Assembly (NCBI RefSeq): GCF_050410775.1 | Contig: NZ_CP191229.1 | Length of the DNA: 64,000 bases | Source of the DNA: Erwinia sp050410775 | Lineage (GTDB): Bacteria; Pseudomonadota; Gammaproteobacteria; Enterobacterales; Enterobacteriaceae | Strand: one strand, 5' to 3' | Part shown: positions 43,158 to 51,529 of the stretch, one piece after another | Layout of the letters: each line of letters begins with the position of its first letter | Numbering within the stretch: position 1 is the first letter of the stretch | The notes under the pieces: generated by a model | What the model saw: only the letters and a program-made list of their open reading frames with translations | The model's database searches: none | Told to the model about the DNA's origin: nothing | Made by a program: the position numbers and the translations under genes

Positions 43158-43958
43158 ATGATTTGGATTAATGGCGAACCAGAAACCCGTATTAACGCGA
43201 ACGATCGAGCTGTCCAGTTCGGCGATGGCTGCTTCACAACTGCGCGCCTTATTGACGGTGAGGTGGTGGCGCTGGATCAGCATATTGAGCGGCTCAGCCA
43301 GACGTGCCAGCGGCTGCTGATTGAGCGCGTTGACTGGCATGCGCTGCGCCAGGAGATGATCCTTGTCAGCCGTGGTCAGGAAGAGGGCGTGCTGAAGGTG
43401 ATCCTCTCCCGGGGAGCCGGCGGACGGGGCTACAGCGCGACGGGATGTGGCAACCCAACCCGGATGCTTTCCCTCTCCCCCTATCCCGGCCGTTACCATC
43501 AGCTCCGTCAGACCGGCGCCAGGCTGGCGCTAAGCCCGGTGCGCCTGAGCCGTAATCCCCTGCTGGCGGGTATCAAGCACCTTAACCGGCTTGAACAGGT
43601 CCTGATCCGCACACAGCTTGAGCAGACCGGCGCGGATGAAGCCCTTGTGCTTGACACTGAAGGTATGCTGGTGGAATGCTGTGCGGCTAATTTATTCTGG
43701 CGTAAGGGTGGGGACGTCTTCACGCCCGACCTCAGCGATTCCGGCGTCAACGGTATCCAGCGTCAGCGCGTCATACGTCTGCTTCACGAGCAGGGTATAA
43801 CGGTTAAAGAGGTCCGGGTACCGCCTGAGACGCTTGCTGGCGCGGATGAAGTGGTGATCACTAACGCCCTGATGCCGACATTGCCGGTATACCAGATTGA
43901 AGACTGGCGCTGGAGCTCGCGCCAGCTGTTTGAGCTGATAAGGCTCCAGGATAATTAA
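43158..43958 (+). CDS. pabC: Aminodeoxychorismate lyase
   Basis: PabC is the PLP enzyme that releases pyruvate from 4-amino-4-deoxychorismate to give p-aminobenzoate for folate. The 266-residue product belongs to the class IV aminotransferase fold, with DRAVQFGDGCFTT, the PLP lysine K140 in LLAGIKHLNRLEQVL, and LVECCAANLFW. The start at 43158 matches the E. coli start MxxINGxxxxxI and has AGGGGA upstream; an in-frame GTG/ATG extension to 43035 is not conserved. It is the first gene of pabC-mltG-tmk-holB. Confidence 0.94.
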   Translation: MIWINGEPETRINANDRAVQFGDGCFTTARLIDGEVVALDQHIERLSQTCQRLLIERVDWHALRQEMILVSRGQEEGVLKVILSRGAGGRGYSATGCGNPTRMLSLSPYPGRYHQLRQTGARLALSPVRLSRNPLLAGIKHLNRLEQVLIRTQLEQTGADEALVLDTEGMLVECCAANLFWRKGGDVFTPDLSDSGVNGIQRQRVIRLLHEQGITVKEVRVPPETLAGADEVVITNALMPTLPVYQIEDWRWSSRQLFELIRLQDN

Positions 43959-43970
43959 CATGGATATTTC

Positions 43971-44990
43971 ATGACCGCAAAGCGAAAACTATTTACCGGG
44001 GCCATCCTTATTCTTGTCGCGGCTGTCGCCTTCAGCTACTGGCAAATCCGTCAGTTTGCCGCCTCAACGCTGACCATCGATAAGGAAACCATTTTCACGC
44101 TGCCGGCAGGGTCAGGACGACTGGCGCTTGAGGCCAGCCTGAATAAGCAGCATATTGTGCCGGAAAGCCCCTGGTTTGGCTGGCTGTTAAAGCTGGAACC
44201 TGACCTGGCGAATTTCAAAGCCGGTACCTACCGCTTAACGACGGGAATGAGCGTGCGCCAGCTTCTCGCTCTGCTCTCAGAGGGCACGGAAGCGCAGTTC
44301 CCCATCCGTTTTGTTGAGGGAACGCGGATGAAGGAGTGGCTCGCCTCGCTACGGTCGGCGCCTTATATCAAACATACCATCCCGGATGATGAGCTTGCCG
44401 CAGTGGCGGCGGCGCTGAAAATCAACGAGCAGGATGTGGAAGGCTGGTTTTATCCCAATACTTACCTCTATACCGCCAATACGACGGACGTAGAGCTGCT
44501 TAAACGTGCGCATGAGAAAATGACCAGCCTGGTTGAAACGATCTGGCAAGAGAGAAAGGAAGACCTCCCTTATAAAGATAAAAACGATCTGGTGACCATG
44601 GCTTCCATCATTGAAAAAGAAACGGCCGTCAGCAGCGAGCGTAGTAAAGTGGCGTCGGTTTTCATTAACCGTCTTCGTCTCGGGATGCGTTTGCAGACCG
44701 ATCCGACGGTGATCTATGGCATGGGCGACAGTTATCAGGGCAACCTGACAAGAAAGGATCTGGAGACGCCCACTCCCTGGAATACTTATGTCATCGCCGG
44801 GATGCCGCCGGGGCCTATCGCCATGCCGGGCAAAGCGTCGCTTGAAGCCGCTGCGCACCCGCTGAAAACCCATTACCTCTATTTTGTCGCAGACGGTAAA
44901 GGCGGGCACACTTTTACGACCAATCTGGCAAGCCATAACCGGGCGGTTCAGGCCTGGCGCAGAAGCATTAAGGAACAGAATGAACGGTAA
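43971..44990 (+). CDS. mltG: Endolytic murein transglycosylase MltG (YceG)
   Basis: MltG cuts nascent glycan strands at the inner membrane and is thought to set strand length. The 339 residues have one N-terminal transmembrane anchor (about 7-24), a LysM-like segment and the YceG catalytic domain with ASIIEKETAVSSERSKVASV, whose second Glu (about E217) corresponds to catalytic E218 of E. coli. DPTVIYGMG and NTYVIAGMPPGPIAMPG are also visible. It overlaps tmk by 11 bases, indicating coupling. Confidence 0.95.
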   Translation: MTAKRKLFTGAILILVAAVAFSYWQIRQFAASTLTIDKETIFTLPAGSGRLALEASLNKQHIVPESPWFGWLLKLEPDLANFKAGTYRLTTGMSVRQLLALLSEGTEAQFPIRFVEGTRMKEWLASLRSAPYIKHTIPDDELAAVAAALKINEQDVEGWFYPNTYLYTANTTDVELLKRAHEKMTSLVETIWQERKEDLPYKDKNDLVTMASIIEKETAVSSERSKVASVFINRLRLGMRLQTDPTVIYGMGDSYQGNLTRKDLETPTPWNTYVIAGMPPGPIAMPGKASLEAAAHPLKTHYLYFVADGKGGHTFTTNLASHNRAVQAWRRSIKEQNER

Positions 44991-45612
44991 ATTTATCGTG
45001 ATTGAAGGGCTGGAAGGTGCCGGGAAAACGACCGCCAGGGATCGGGTTGTAGCGGAACTCCGGCAACAGGGCGTTGAGGAAATCGTCTTTACCCGTGAAC
45101 CCGGCGGAACGCCGCTGGCGGAGAAGCTTCGCGATCTGATTAAGCAGGGTGTGGAAGGTGAGCGTGTGACTGACAAGGCGGAGCTGCTGATGCTTTACGC
45201 GGCGAGAGTGCAGCTTGTGGAAAACGTCATCAGGCCGGCGCTGGTACGCGGTGCCTGGGTGGTGGGCGATCGTCACGATCTCTCTTCTCAGGCCTATCAG
45301 GGAGGCGGACGCGGAATGGATACGGCGCTGATGGCGCAGCTGAAAAGCAGCGTGCTGGGTGAGTTTGCCCCCGACCTGACGCTTTACCTCGACGTGACGC
45401 CGGAAATTGGGCTGCAACGCGCGCGCGCGCGCGGCGAGCTGGATCGCATTGAGCAGGAGTCGCTGAACTTTTTTATCCGGACCCGCCAGCGCTATCTCAC
45501 CCTTGCCGCCAGCGATGACCGGATCAAAACCATTGACGCCACCCAGCCTCTGGAGCAGGTCTTTGAGGCTATTCGTCAGACGCTCGCTGACTGGCTGCGG
45601 GAACAGCGATGA
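44980..45612 (+). CDS. tmk: Thymidylate kinase
   Basis: Tmk phosphorylates dTMP to dTDP. The 210-residue product starts MNGKFIVIEGLEGAGKTT with the P-loop at about 10-17, then FTREPGGTPLAEKLRDL and the DRY-like DRHDLSSQAYQGGGRG. The start at 44980 lies inside mltG but matches the E. coli length and has AAGGAACAG upstream. It overlaps holB by four bases (ATGA). Confidence 0.95.
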   Translation: MNGKFIVIEGLEGAGKTTARDRVVAELRQQGVEEIVFTREPGGTPLAEKLRDLIKQGVEGERVTDKAELLMLYAARVQLVENVIRPALVRGAWVVGDRHDLSSQAYQGGGRGMDTALMAQLKSSVLGEFAPDLTLYLDVTPEIGLQRARARGELDRIEQESLNFFIRTRQRYLTLAASDDRIKTIDATQPLEQVFEAIRQTLADWLREQR

Positions 45613-46598
45613 TCTGGTATCCGTGGCTGAACCAGCCTTATCGTCAGCTTATTGGCCAGCATCAGGCCGGGCGCGGTCACCATGCGCTCCTGATCCAGGC
45701 ACTGCCGGGAATGGGCGATGCTTCGCTGGTCTGGGGGATCAGCCGCTGGCTGATGTGCCAGCGCCGCGACGGGTTAAAAAGCTGCGGAACTTGTCATGCC
45801 TGCCAGCTGATGCAGGCCCATACCCATCCTGACTGGTATAAGCTGGAACCGGAAAAGGGCAAAAGCTCGCTGGGTATTGATGCCGTGCGTAGCGTTACGG
45901 AAAAACTCTACCATCACGCCCAGCAGGGTGGCGCCAAGGTTGTCTGGCTGCCTGATGCAGCGCAGCTGACCGAAGCGGCGGCCAATGCGCTGCTGAAAAC
46001 GCTGGAAGAGCCGCCGGCCAATACCTGGTTTTTGCTGAGCAGCCAGGCACCCGCGAAGCTGCTGGCGACCCTGCGCAGCCGCTGCCTTAATTTTCATCTG
46101 GCACCGCCCGACGAGCGCCAGAGCCTGCTCTGGCTGCAAAAGCAGCGCTCAGTCCCGGAAAGCGACAGTGTGACCGCCCTGCGCCTGAGCGGTGGCGCAC
46201 CGGCCGCGGCGCTGTCGCTGCTGGATGAAAAAATCTGGGCCGCGCGTCAGGCGTTATGCCAGGCGCTGCCTGGTGCACTACAGGGCGATATGCTCAGCCT
46301 GCTGCCCGCGCTGAATCATGAGGAGGCGGCGCGGCGCGTCGGCTGGCTCTGCACGCTGCTGGTGGATGCGCTGAAGTGGCAGCAGGGCGGCGGGGCGTTT
46401 ATCGCCAACGTCGATCGGCAGGCGCTGATCGCTTCGCTGGCGATGCAGCTGCCGGGCAGCGCCCTCGATCAAAGCGTACGCGACTGGATTATCTGCCGCG
46501 ATCGCCTGCTGAATGTGGTGGCGGTTAATCGTGAACTGCTGCTGACCGACCGGCTGCTGGGCTGGGAGCAGATGCTGCATTCCAGCCAGGCCGGCTAA
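45609..46598 (+). CDS. holB: DNA polymerase III subunit delta prime
   Basis: Delta prime is a fixed subunit of the clamp loader. The 329 residues include the AAA+-like N-terminal part without a functional P-loop (QALPGMGDASLVWGI), the zinc-binding module CGTCHACQLMQAHTHPD, and NALLKTLEEPPANTWFLL followed by the SRC motif (LLATLRSRCLNF). The length is close to E. coli HolB. It begins inside the end of tmk. Confidence 0.95.
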   Translation: MIWYPWLNQPYRQLIGQHQAGRGHHALLIQALPGMGDASLVWGISRWLMCQRRDGLKSCGTCHACQLMQAHTHPDWYKLEPEKGKSSLGIDAVRSVTEKLYHHAQQGGAKVVWLPDAAQLTEAAANALLKTLEEPPANTWFLLSSQAPAKLLATLRSRCLNFHLAPPDERQSLLWLQKQRSVPESDSVTALRLSGGAPAAALSLLDEKIWAARQALCQALPGALQGDMLSLLPALNHEEAARRVGWLCTLLVDALKWQQGGGAFIANVDRQALIASLAMQLPGSALDQSVRDWIICRDRLLNVVAVNRELLLTDRLLGWEQMLHSSQAG

Positions 46599-46616
46599 CC
46601 GAATCAGAGAGTTATT

Positions 46617-47417
46617 ATGTTTTTAGTGGATTCACACTGCCATCTTGATGGCCTGGATTACGAGAACCTTCATCAGGATATCACCGACGTGCTGGCCAAA
46701 GCCGCCGCGCGCGACGTGAAGTTTATGCTGGCCGTCGCCACCACGCTGCCGGGCTATAAGGCCATGACCCAGCTGATTGGCGATCGTCCAGAGGTGGCCT
46801 ACAGCTGCGGCGTCCATCCGCTTAATCAAAATGAGCCTTATGACTTTGCCGAACTCCGTCAGCTTGCCGCCGACCCGCGCGTTGTGGCAATGGGCGAGAC
46901 GGGACTGGACTACTATTATCAGCAAGAGACCAAAGCGCAGCAGCAGGCCTCATTCCGTGAACATATCCGCATTGGCCGCGATCTGAATAAGCCGGTGATT
47001 GTTCATACGCGTGACGCGCGGGAAGATACGCTGGCGATCCTGAAAGAGGAAAAAGTGGAAGGATGTGGTGGCGTACTTCACTGCTTTACGGAAGATCGTG
47101 AGACGGCAGAGAAGCTGCTGGATATGGGCTTTTACATTTCCTTCTCCGGAATTGTGACCTTCCGTAATGCGGAAACGATCCGCGAAGCGGCACGTTACGT
47201 TCCGCTGGACAGAATGCTGGTTGAAACGGATTCGCCTTATCTGGCGCCAGTACCGTACCGGGGTAAGGAGAATCAACCAGCTTATACCCGTGACGTGGCG
47301 GAATATATGGCAGTACTAAAAGGCGTGAGCGTGGAAGAGATGGCTCAAGCGACCACGCAGAACTTTTCCAGACTGTTTCATGTGCCCCTTTCCCGCCTTG
47401 GTCAGGCTCAGCTATAA
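46617..47417 (+). CDS. ycfH: TatD-family metal-dependent hydrolase YcfH
   Basis: This 266-residue TIM-barrel metallohydrolase of the TatD family has the HxH metal motif in DSHCHLDGLDY, GETGLDYYY, the central HTRDAREDT and HCFTEDRE, and the final ETDSPYLAP. Relatives act as 3'-5' DNases or deacylases; the substrate of YcfH is not settled. It follows holB as in E. coli, 18 bases away. An 18-bp near-palindrome overlaps its stop codon (47410-47427). Confidence 0.93.
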   Translation: MFLVDSHCHLDGLDYENLHQDITDVLAKAAARDVKFMLAVATTLPGYKAMTQLIGDRPEVAYSCGVHPLNQNEPYDFAELRQLAADPRVVAMGETGLDYYYQQETKAQQQASFREHIRIGRDLNKPVIVHTRDAREDTLAILKEEKVEGCGGVLHCFTEDRETAEKLLDMGFYISFSGIVTFRNAETIREAARYVPLDRMLVETDSPYLAPVPYRGKENQPAYTRDVAEYMAVLKGVSVEEMAQATTQNFSRLFHVPLSRLGQAQL

Positions 47418-47455
47418 TTTTATAGCTCGTAATTAATTCCCGAAGATCGTAGAGT

Positions 47456-47487
47456 GCAGCGCCTGGCAGAGGCGATGCGCTTTTTTT
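47456..47487 (+). terminator. Terminator after ycfH
   Basis: An interrupted GC stem (AGCGC...GCGCT with inner CCT/AGG pairing) is followed by seven T residues, about 40 bases beyond the ycfH stop. Confidence 0.75.
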
Positions 47488-47546
47488 CGCCGCAAAAAAG
47501 GGTATTTTTCCGAAAAATTTTCTGCCCGTTTGCGGGTTGTTGAGTG

Positions 47547-47568
47547 AAACGTGATAGCCATCAAATAA
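47547..47568 (+). promoter_or_regulatory. CRP site upstream of ptsG
   Basis: AAACGTGATAGCCATCAAAT and two more bases contain GTGA-N6-TCAa, the CRP half-site pair, and resemble the known E. coli ptsG CRP site closely. It is located 130-155 bases before the ptsG start. Confidence 0.8.
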
Positions 47569-47578
47569 ATTTTTACCG

Positions 47579-47603
47579 ATTTATTTTAGAGTTCTAAATA
47601 AAT
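47579..47603 (+). promoter_or_regulatory. Mlc-like operator upstream of ptsG
   Basis: An AT-rich palindrome with ATTTATTT and AAATAAAT arms around TAGAGTTCT resembles Mlc operators, which repress ptsG until glucose uptake titrates Mlc to the membrane. It lies just downstream of the CRP site. Confidence 0.7.
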
Positions 47604-47673
47604 ACCGGACGCGCCAAGACGTCCTCCCGACGGCAGATCCTCCCCCTGCCGTCACGCGCACTGCGCGTAAAAA

Positions 47674-47691
47674 AGCACTCATACTCAGGAG
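47674..47691 (+). promoter_or_regulatory. SgrS-type pairing site over the ptsG ribosome-binding site
   Basis: AGCACTCATACTCAGGAG includes the CATACTCAGGAG core that pairs with the small RNA SgrS in E. coli and blocks ptsG translation during sugar-phosphate stress. The AGGAG is also the ribosome-binding site of ptsG. SgrS itself is not in this window. Confidence 0.65.
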
Positions 47692-47700
47692 TTCCACAAT

Positions 47701-49134
47701 ATGTTCAAAAACGCATTTGCAAACCTGCAAAAGGTCGGTAAATCGCTGATGCTGCCGGTCTCGGTTCTGCCGATTGCCGGTATTTTGCTGGGCGTCGGTT
47801 CGGCAAACTTCAGCTGGCTGCCGGCGGTAGTCTCTCACGTCATGGCCGAAGCGGGCGGTTCCGTCTTTGCCAATATGCCCCTGATTTTTGCAATCGGCGT
47901 GGCGCTGGGCTTCACCAATAACGATGGCGTCTCTGCGCTGGCTGCGGTGGTCGCTTACGGGATTATGGTCAAAACCATGGCGGTGGTCGCGCCGCTGGTG
48001 CTGCATATGCCCGCTGCTGAAATCGAGGCCATGCACCTGGCGGATACCGGCGTATTAGGCGGTATTATCGCGGGGTCTATCGCTGCGTATATGTTCAACC
48101 GCTTCTACCGCATTAAGCTGCCTGAATATCTGGGCTTCTTTGCCGGTAAGCGTTTTGTGCCAATCATCTCTGGCCTGGCGGCCATTTTCCTCGGCGTGGT
48201 ACTCTCCTTTATCTGGCCACCAATTGGTACGGCTATTCAGACATTCTCGCAGTGGGCGGCCTACCAGAACCCGGTAGTGGCCTTTGGGATATACGGTCTG
48301 GTTGAGCGCTCCCTGGTGCCATTCGGCCTGCACCATATCTGGAACGTTCCATTCCAGATGCAGATTGGTGAGTTCACCAACGCGGCGGGCCAGGTCTTCC
48401 ACGGCGACATTCCCCGTTATATGGCGGGCGACCCAACGGCGGGTAAACTCTCCGGCGGCTTCCTGTTCAAAATGTATGGTCTGCCTGCGGCTGCGATTGC
48501 CATCTGGCACTCCGCTAAACCGGAAAACCGCGCCAAAGTGGGCGGTATCATGATCTCCGCTGCGCTGACGTCATTCCTGACCGGTATTACCGAACCGATC
48601 GAATTCTCGTTCATGTTTGTGGCGCCTGTGCTGTATGCCATCCACGCCATCCTGGCCGGTCTGGCTTTCCCAATCTGTATTCTGCTCGGAATGCGTGACG
48701 GCACCAGCTTCTCTCATGGCCTGATCGATTTTGTGGTGCTGAGCGGCAACAGCAGCAACATCTGGCTGTTCCCTGTCGTTGGGGTGATTTACGGTCTGAT
48801 CTACTACACCGTGTTCCGCGTGATGATTGCCAAATTCAATCTGAAGACGCCGGGCCGTGAAGAGACGACCAGCGAGCAGAGCACCGGTACAGCCAATGAA
48901 ATGGCGGGTAACCTGGTAGCAGCGTTCGGCGGTAAAGAGAACATCACCAACCTTGATGCCTGTATCACTCGTCTGCGTGTTAGCGTTGCGGACGTGTCGA
49001 AGGTCGATCAGTCTGGCCTGAAGCGTCTGGGCGCCGCAGGCGTGGTGGTTGCAGGTTCCGGTGTCCAGGCTATCTTCGGCACCAAGTCTGACAATCTGAA
49101 AACCGAAATGGACGATTACATCCGCAACACGTAA
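47701..49134 (+). CDS. ptsG: Glucose PTS transporter EIICB (PtsG)
   Basis: PtsG imports and phosphorylates glucose at the inner membrane, receiving phosphate from EIIA-Glc. The 477 residues equal E. coli PtsG. An N-terminal EIIC membrane domain (about 1-385, with GFTNNDGVSALAAVVAYG and the glucose-binding GITEPIEFSFMF) is joined to a C-terminal EIIB domain with the phosphorylated C421 in NLDACITRLRVSV. The final EMDDYIRNT follows the enteric pattern. Upstream CRP, Mlc-like and SgrS-like sites indicate standard enteric control. fhuE, the next E. coli gene, is absent. Confidence 0.97.
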   Translation: MFKNAFANLQKVGKSLMLPVSVLPIAGILLGVGSANFSWLPAVVSHVMAEAGGSVFANMPLIFAIGVALGFTNNDGVSALAAVVAYGIMVKTMAVVAPLVLHMPAAEIEAMHLADTGVLGGIIAGSIAAYMFNRFYRIKLPEYLGFFAGKRFVPIISGLAAIFLGVVLSFIWPPIGTAIQTFSQWAAYQNPVVAFGIYGLVERSLVPFGLHHIWNVPFQMQIGEFTNAAGQVFHGDIPRYMAGDPTAGKLSGGFLFKMYGLPAAAIAIWHSAKPENRAKVGGIMISAALTSFLTGITEPIEFSFMFVAPVLYAIHAILAGLAFPICILLGMRDGTSFSHGLIDFVVLSGNSSNIWLFPVVGVIYGLIYYTVFRVMIAKFNLKTPGREETTSEQSTGTANEMAGNLVAAFGGKENITNLDACITRLRVSVADVSKVDQSGLKRLGAAGVVVAGSGVQAIFGTKSDNLKTEMDDYIRNT

Positions 49135-49174
49135 TCGCTGACGGCAGAAAAACGTTAAGTTTGTTAGTCGTCTG

Positions 49175-49201
49175 AAAGGCCCGCTCTGCGGGCCTTTTTT
49201 T
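49175..49201 (+). terminator. Terminator after ptsG
   Basis: A 7-bp GGCCCGC/GCGGGCC stem with 3-nt loop followed by seven T residues. Confidence 0.93.
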
Positions 49202-49329
49202 ATGGTCAGGGCAGGGAAACGCGCTTAATACGGCAGGTCACAGAAAGAAAAGTGACGGGAAGGTTGAAAGAAAACAAATTTCTCGCTCATACTGCCATGA
49301 CTTAACTCCCCCGCTTAAGGATATGCACT

Positions 49330-49680
49330 ATGGCTGAAGAAACCTTATTCAGTAAAATCATCCGCCGTGAAATTCCGGCCGATATCGTTTATCAGGATGA
49401 TCTCGTGACGGCCTTCCGGGATATCTCGCCTAAAGCGCCCACCCATATTCTGGTCGTGCCAAATATTATTATCCCTACCGCCAACGATGCGGTGGCGGGC
49501 CATGAAGCAGCGCTGGGCCGGATGATTACCGTGGCGGCAAAAATCGCTAAAGAGGAGGGCATTGCTGAGGATGGATATCGTCTGATTATGAACTGCAACC
49601 GGCACGGCGGGCAGGAGGTATACCATATCCACCTGCACCTTGTTGGCGGGCGTCCTCTGGGGCCGATGCTGGCGCAGTAA
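49330..49680 (+). CDS. hinT: Purine nucleoside phosphoramidase HinT
   Basis: HinT is a HIT-family hydrolase that cleaves adenosine phosphoramidates. The 116-residue protein has the histidine triad HIHLHL with H99, H101 and H103 preceded by RHGGQEVY, and the N-terminal FSKIIRREIPADIVYQDD. It is three residues shorter than E. coli HinT at the C-terminus. It leads the hinT-ycfL-lpoB-thiK-nagZ-ycfP group, all tightly packed. Confidence 0.95.
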   Translation: MAEETLFSKIIRREIPADIVYQDDLVTAFRDISPKAPTHILVVPNIIIPTANDAVAGHEAALGRMITVAAKIAKEEGIAEDGYRLIMNCNRHGGQEVYHIHLHLVGGRPLGPMLAQ

Positions 49681-49690
49681 GCCTACTTTT

Positions 49691-50080
49691 ATGATGGGTA
49701 AACACTCAATGATGCGGACTGTCGCAACGGGCATGACGCTGCTGGCTCTTTTAAGCGGATGCAGCAGTAATCCCACCACCATCAACACCTCACAGTCGCT
49801 GATCATGGAGTCCGCGGTGCTTTCCGCCGGGATTACCACCGACGAGCCGGTGATGTCCGAACGCGACGGGCAGCAGCGGGCTTCTTCCGTGCTCTATAAC
49901 CAGCAGGAGAAACCCGTGACGCTGCATTACCGCTTCTACTGGTACGACGCTAAGGGGCTGGAGATCCTTCCCTTTGAGCGACCGGGAACGGCGGTTGTTG
50001 CACCGCATGAGGAAGTTGAAATATCATCGCAAACCGGTAACCTGACGGCCAGTAAAGTCAGACTCTACCTGTATCTGTAA
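49691..50080 (+). CDS. ycfL: YcfL-family lipoprotein
   Basis: This is a 129-residue lipoprotein with lipobox LLSGC. The mature part has QSLIMESAVLSAGIT and the conserved PVTLHYRFYWYDAKGLEI and KVRLYLYL motifs of the YcfL/DUF1425 family. Function is unknown, but its constant position before lpoB suggests an envelope role. The start is uncertain: ATGs at 49691, 49694, 49709 and 49712 are all in frame and no clear ribosome-binding site separates them; translation may be coupled to hinT. Confidence 0.88.
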   Translation: MMGKHSMMRTVATGMTLLALLSGCSSNPTTINTSQSLIMESAVLSAGITTDEPVMSERDGQQRASSVLYNQQEKPVTLHYRFYWYDAKGLEILPFERPGTAVVAPHEEVEISSQTGNLTASKVRLYLYL

Positions 50081-50090
50081 GAGGTAACGC

Positions 50091-50690
50091 GTGAAAAGGA
50101 ATATTACCAAACTCTCTGGCGTGCTCGGCCTGGCGCTCATACTCAGCGGCTGTATTACTGAGCAGCGTACGCAGCCCCCGGCCCCCGTCGAACCGGTCCA
50201 GCCTGCGCAACCCGTCCCACCGCCGGTGCCGGAGCAGCCTGCTCCAGGGGAAATGGTGCCGCAGCCGCCGAAAATGCAGACCATCAACTGGGATGCCACG
50301 GTCACGCCGCTGGTGACGCAGATGCTGAAAGCGGACGGCATTACCGCAGGCAACATTCTGCTGGTGGACAGCGTGAAAAACAGCACGAACGGCAGGCTGC
50401 AAACGGCGAAAGCGACGGCGGCATTGCAGAGCGCGCTGGAAAACAACACGCAGTTTACGCTGATCGCGCCTGAGCAGCTGGCTCAGGCGAAACAAACTCT
50501 CGGGCTTTCCGCCGAAGACAGCCTGGGCTCACGCAGTAAAGCCATCGGGCTGGCGCGCTACCTTAGCGCCCAGTACGTGCTTTACAGTAACGCCCAGGGC
50601 GACGTGAAATCGCCGAAGATACAGATGCAGCTGATGCTGGTGCAGACGGGTGAAATTATCTGGTCAGGCAACGGTGCCGCACAGTATTGA
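50091..50690 (+). CDS. lpoB: Penicillin-binding protein activator LpoB
   Basis: LpoB is an outer-membrane lipoprotein that reaches through the periplasm to stimulate PBP1b. The 199 residues begin at GTG, with AAGAGGTAA before it, and have lipobox LSGC. A flexible Pro-rich linker (residues about 25-60) is followed by the globular domain with NILLVDSVKNSTNGRLQTAK, GLSAEDSLGSRSKAIGLAR and the terminal LMLVQTGEIIWSGNG. The linker is shorter than in E. coli. Confidence 0.95.
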   Translation: MKRNITKLSGVLGLALILSGCITEQRTQPPAPVEPVQPAQPVPPPVPEQPAPGEMVPQPPKMQTINWDATVTPLVTQMLKADGITAGNILLVDSVKNSTNGRLQTAKATAALQSALENNTQFTLIAPEQLAQAKQTLGLSAEDSLGSRSKAIGLARYLSAQYVLYSNAQGDVKSPKIQMQLMLVQTGEIIWSGNGAAQY

Positions 50691-51519
50691 TCCCGCACTC
50701 AGCAGGCTAATCGCACAACAGTTTCCGGCGGCGCAATCCGCCGGTTCTTTTTTTCCGCTGTCGGGACTGACCGGTCAGACGGGAAAGGTTGAACTGGCAG
50801 GGAGAACGCTGCTGGCGCGCAGGCAGCTGGCCGCTTCTCCCATCCCCGGCGTCAGTCGCCGTCGTGAATACCGTATATTACGCAGGCTGGCGGGCAGCGG
50901 CCTGGCTCCCGCTGTACTGGGCATCAACCCTGAATGGCTGCTACTGACATGGCTGCCCGGAGAGATGCTCTACGGCAACCACGTTTCAGCGCGGCTGCCG
51001 TCGCTTACGGATCTGGTCATTAGGCTGCACCGGCAGCCGCTCAGCGGTTACCGGCTGGAGATGCTCAGGCTGCTTGAAGCGTACTGGCTGCTGAGCTGTC
51101 CGTCACGCCGGCATATCGGCTGGCTGCGGGCGCTGAAAGCCTGTCAGGCGCGGGGTGAGCCAAAGCCGCTGCGGCTGGCACTGCTGCATATGGATATCCA
51201 TGCGGGGAATATCATTGTTGATAACGGCGATCTGCATCTGATTGACTGGGAGTACGCCAGCGATGGCGATGTGGCGCTTGAACTGGCGGCCATGATCGCA
51301 GGCAATGGGCTGGGTGTGGCAGAGCAGGCAAGCCTGATTGAACACTATGCCTGCACACAACGGCTGGATATCAGCAGGCTGCATCAGCAAGTTCGTCTGT
51401 GGCAGCCATGGCTACGCCTGCTGATGGCCAGCTGGTATGAACTGCGCTGGCAGCAGAGCGGTGAAGCGATTTTTTACGCGCTGGCGGCAGAAGCCTGGCA
51501 GCGCGTGTTATCCGATTAA
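50674..51519 (+). CDS. thiK: Thiamine kinase
   Basis: ThiK salvages thiamine by phosphorylating it to thiamine monophosphate. The 281-residue product has an aminoglycoside-phosphotransferase-like kinase fold with LLHMDIHAGNIIV (catalytic Asp) and LIDWEYASDGDVALELA (metal-binding Asp). The start is set at GTG 50674, with AGG six bases upstream; a GTG at 50650 is also possible. Either way it overlaps the end of lpoB. The N-terminus is weakly conserved. Confidence 0.88.
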   Translation: MPHSIDPALSRLIAQQFPAAQSAGSFFPLSGLTGQTGKVELAGRTLLARRQLAASPIPGVSRRREYRILRRLAGSGLAPAVLGINPEWLLLTWLPGEMLYGNHVSARLPSLTDLVIRLHRQPLSGYRLEMLRLLEAYWLLSCPSRRHIGWLRALKACQARGEPKPLRLALLHMDIHAGNIIVDNGDLHLIDWEYASDGDVALELAAMIAGNGLGVAEQASLIEHYACTQRLDISRLHQQVRLWQPWLRLLMASWYELRWQQSGEAIFYALAAEAWQRVLSD

Positions 51520-51529
51520 GAGGTGAAGT

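Noticed and set aside
47410..47427. AGCTATAA-TT-TTATAGCT palindrome at the ycfH stop
   Set aside because: AT-rich and short; could be chance or a weak hairpin, with no neighbour suggesting an operator function.
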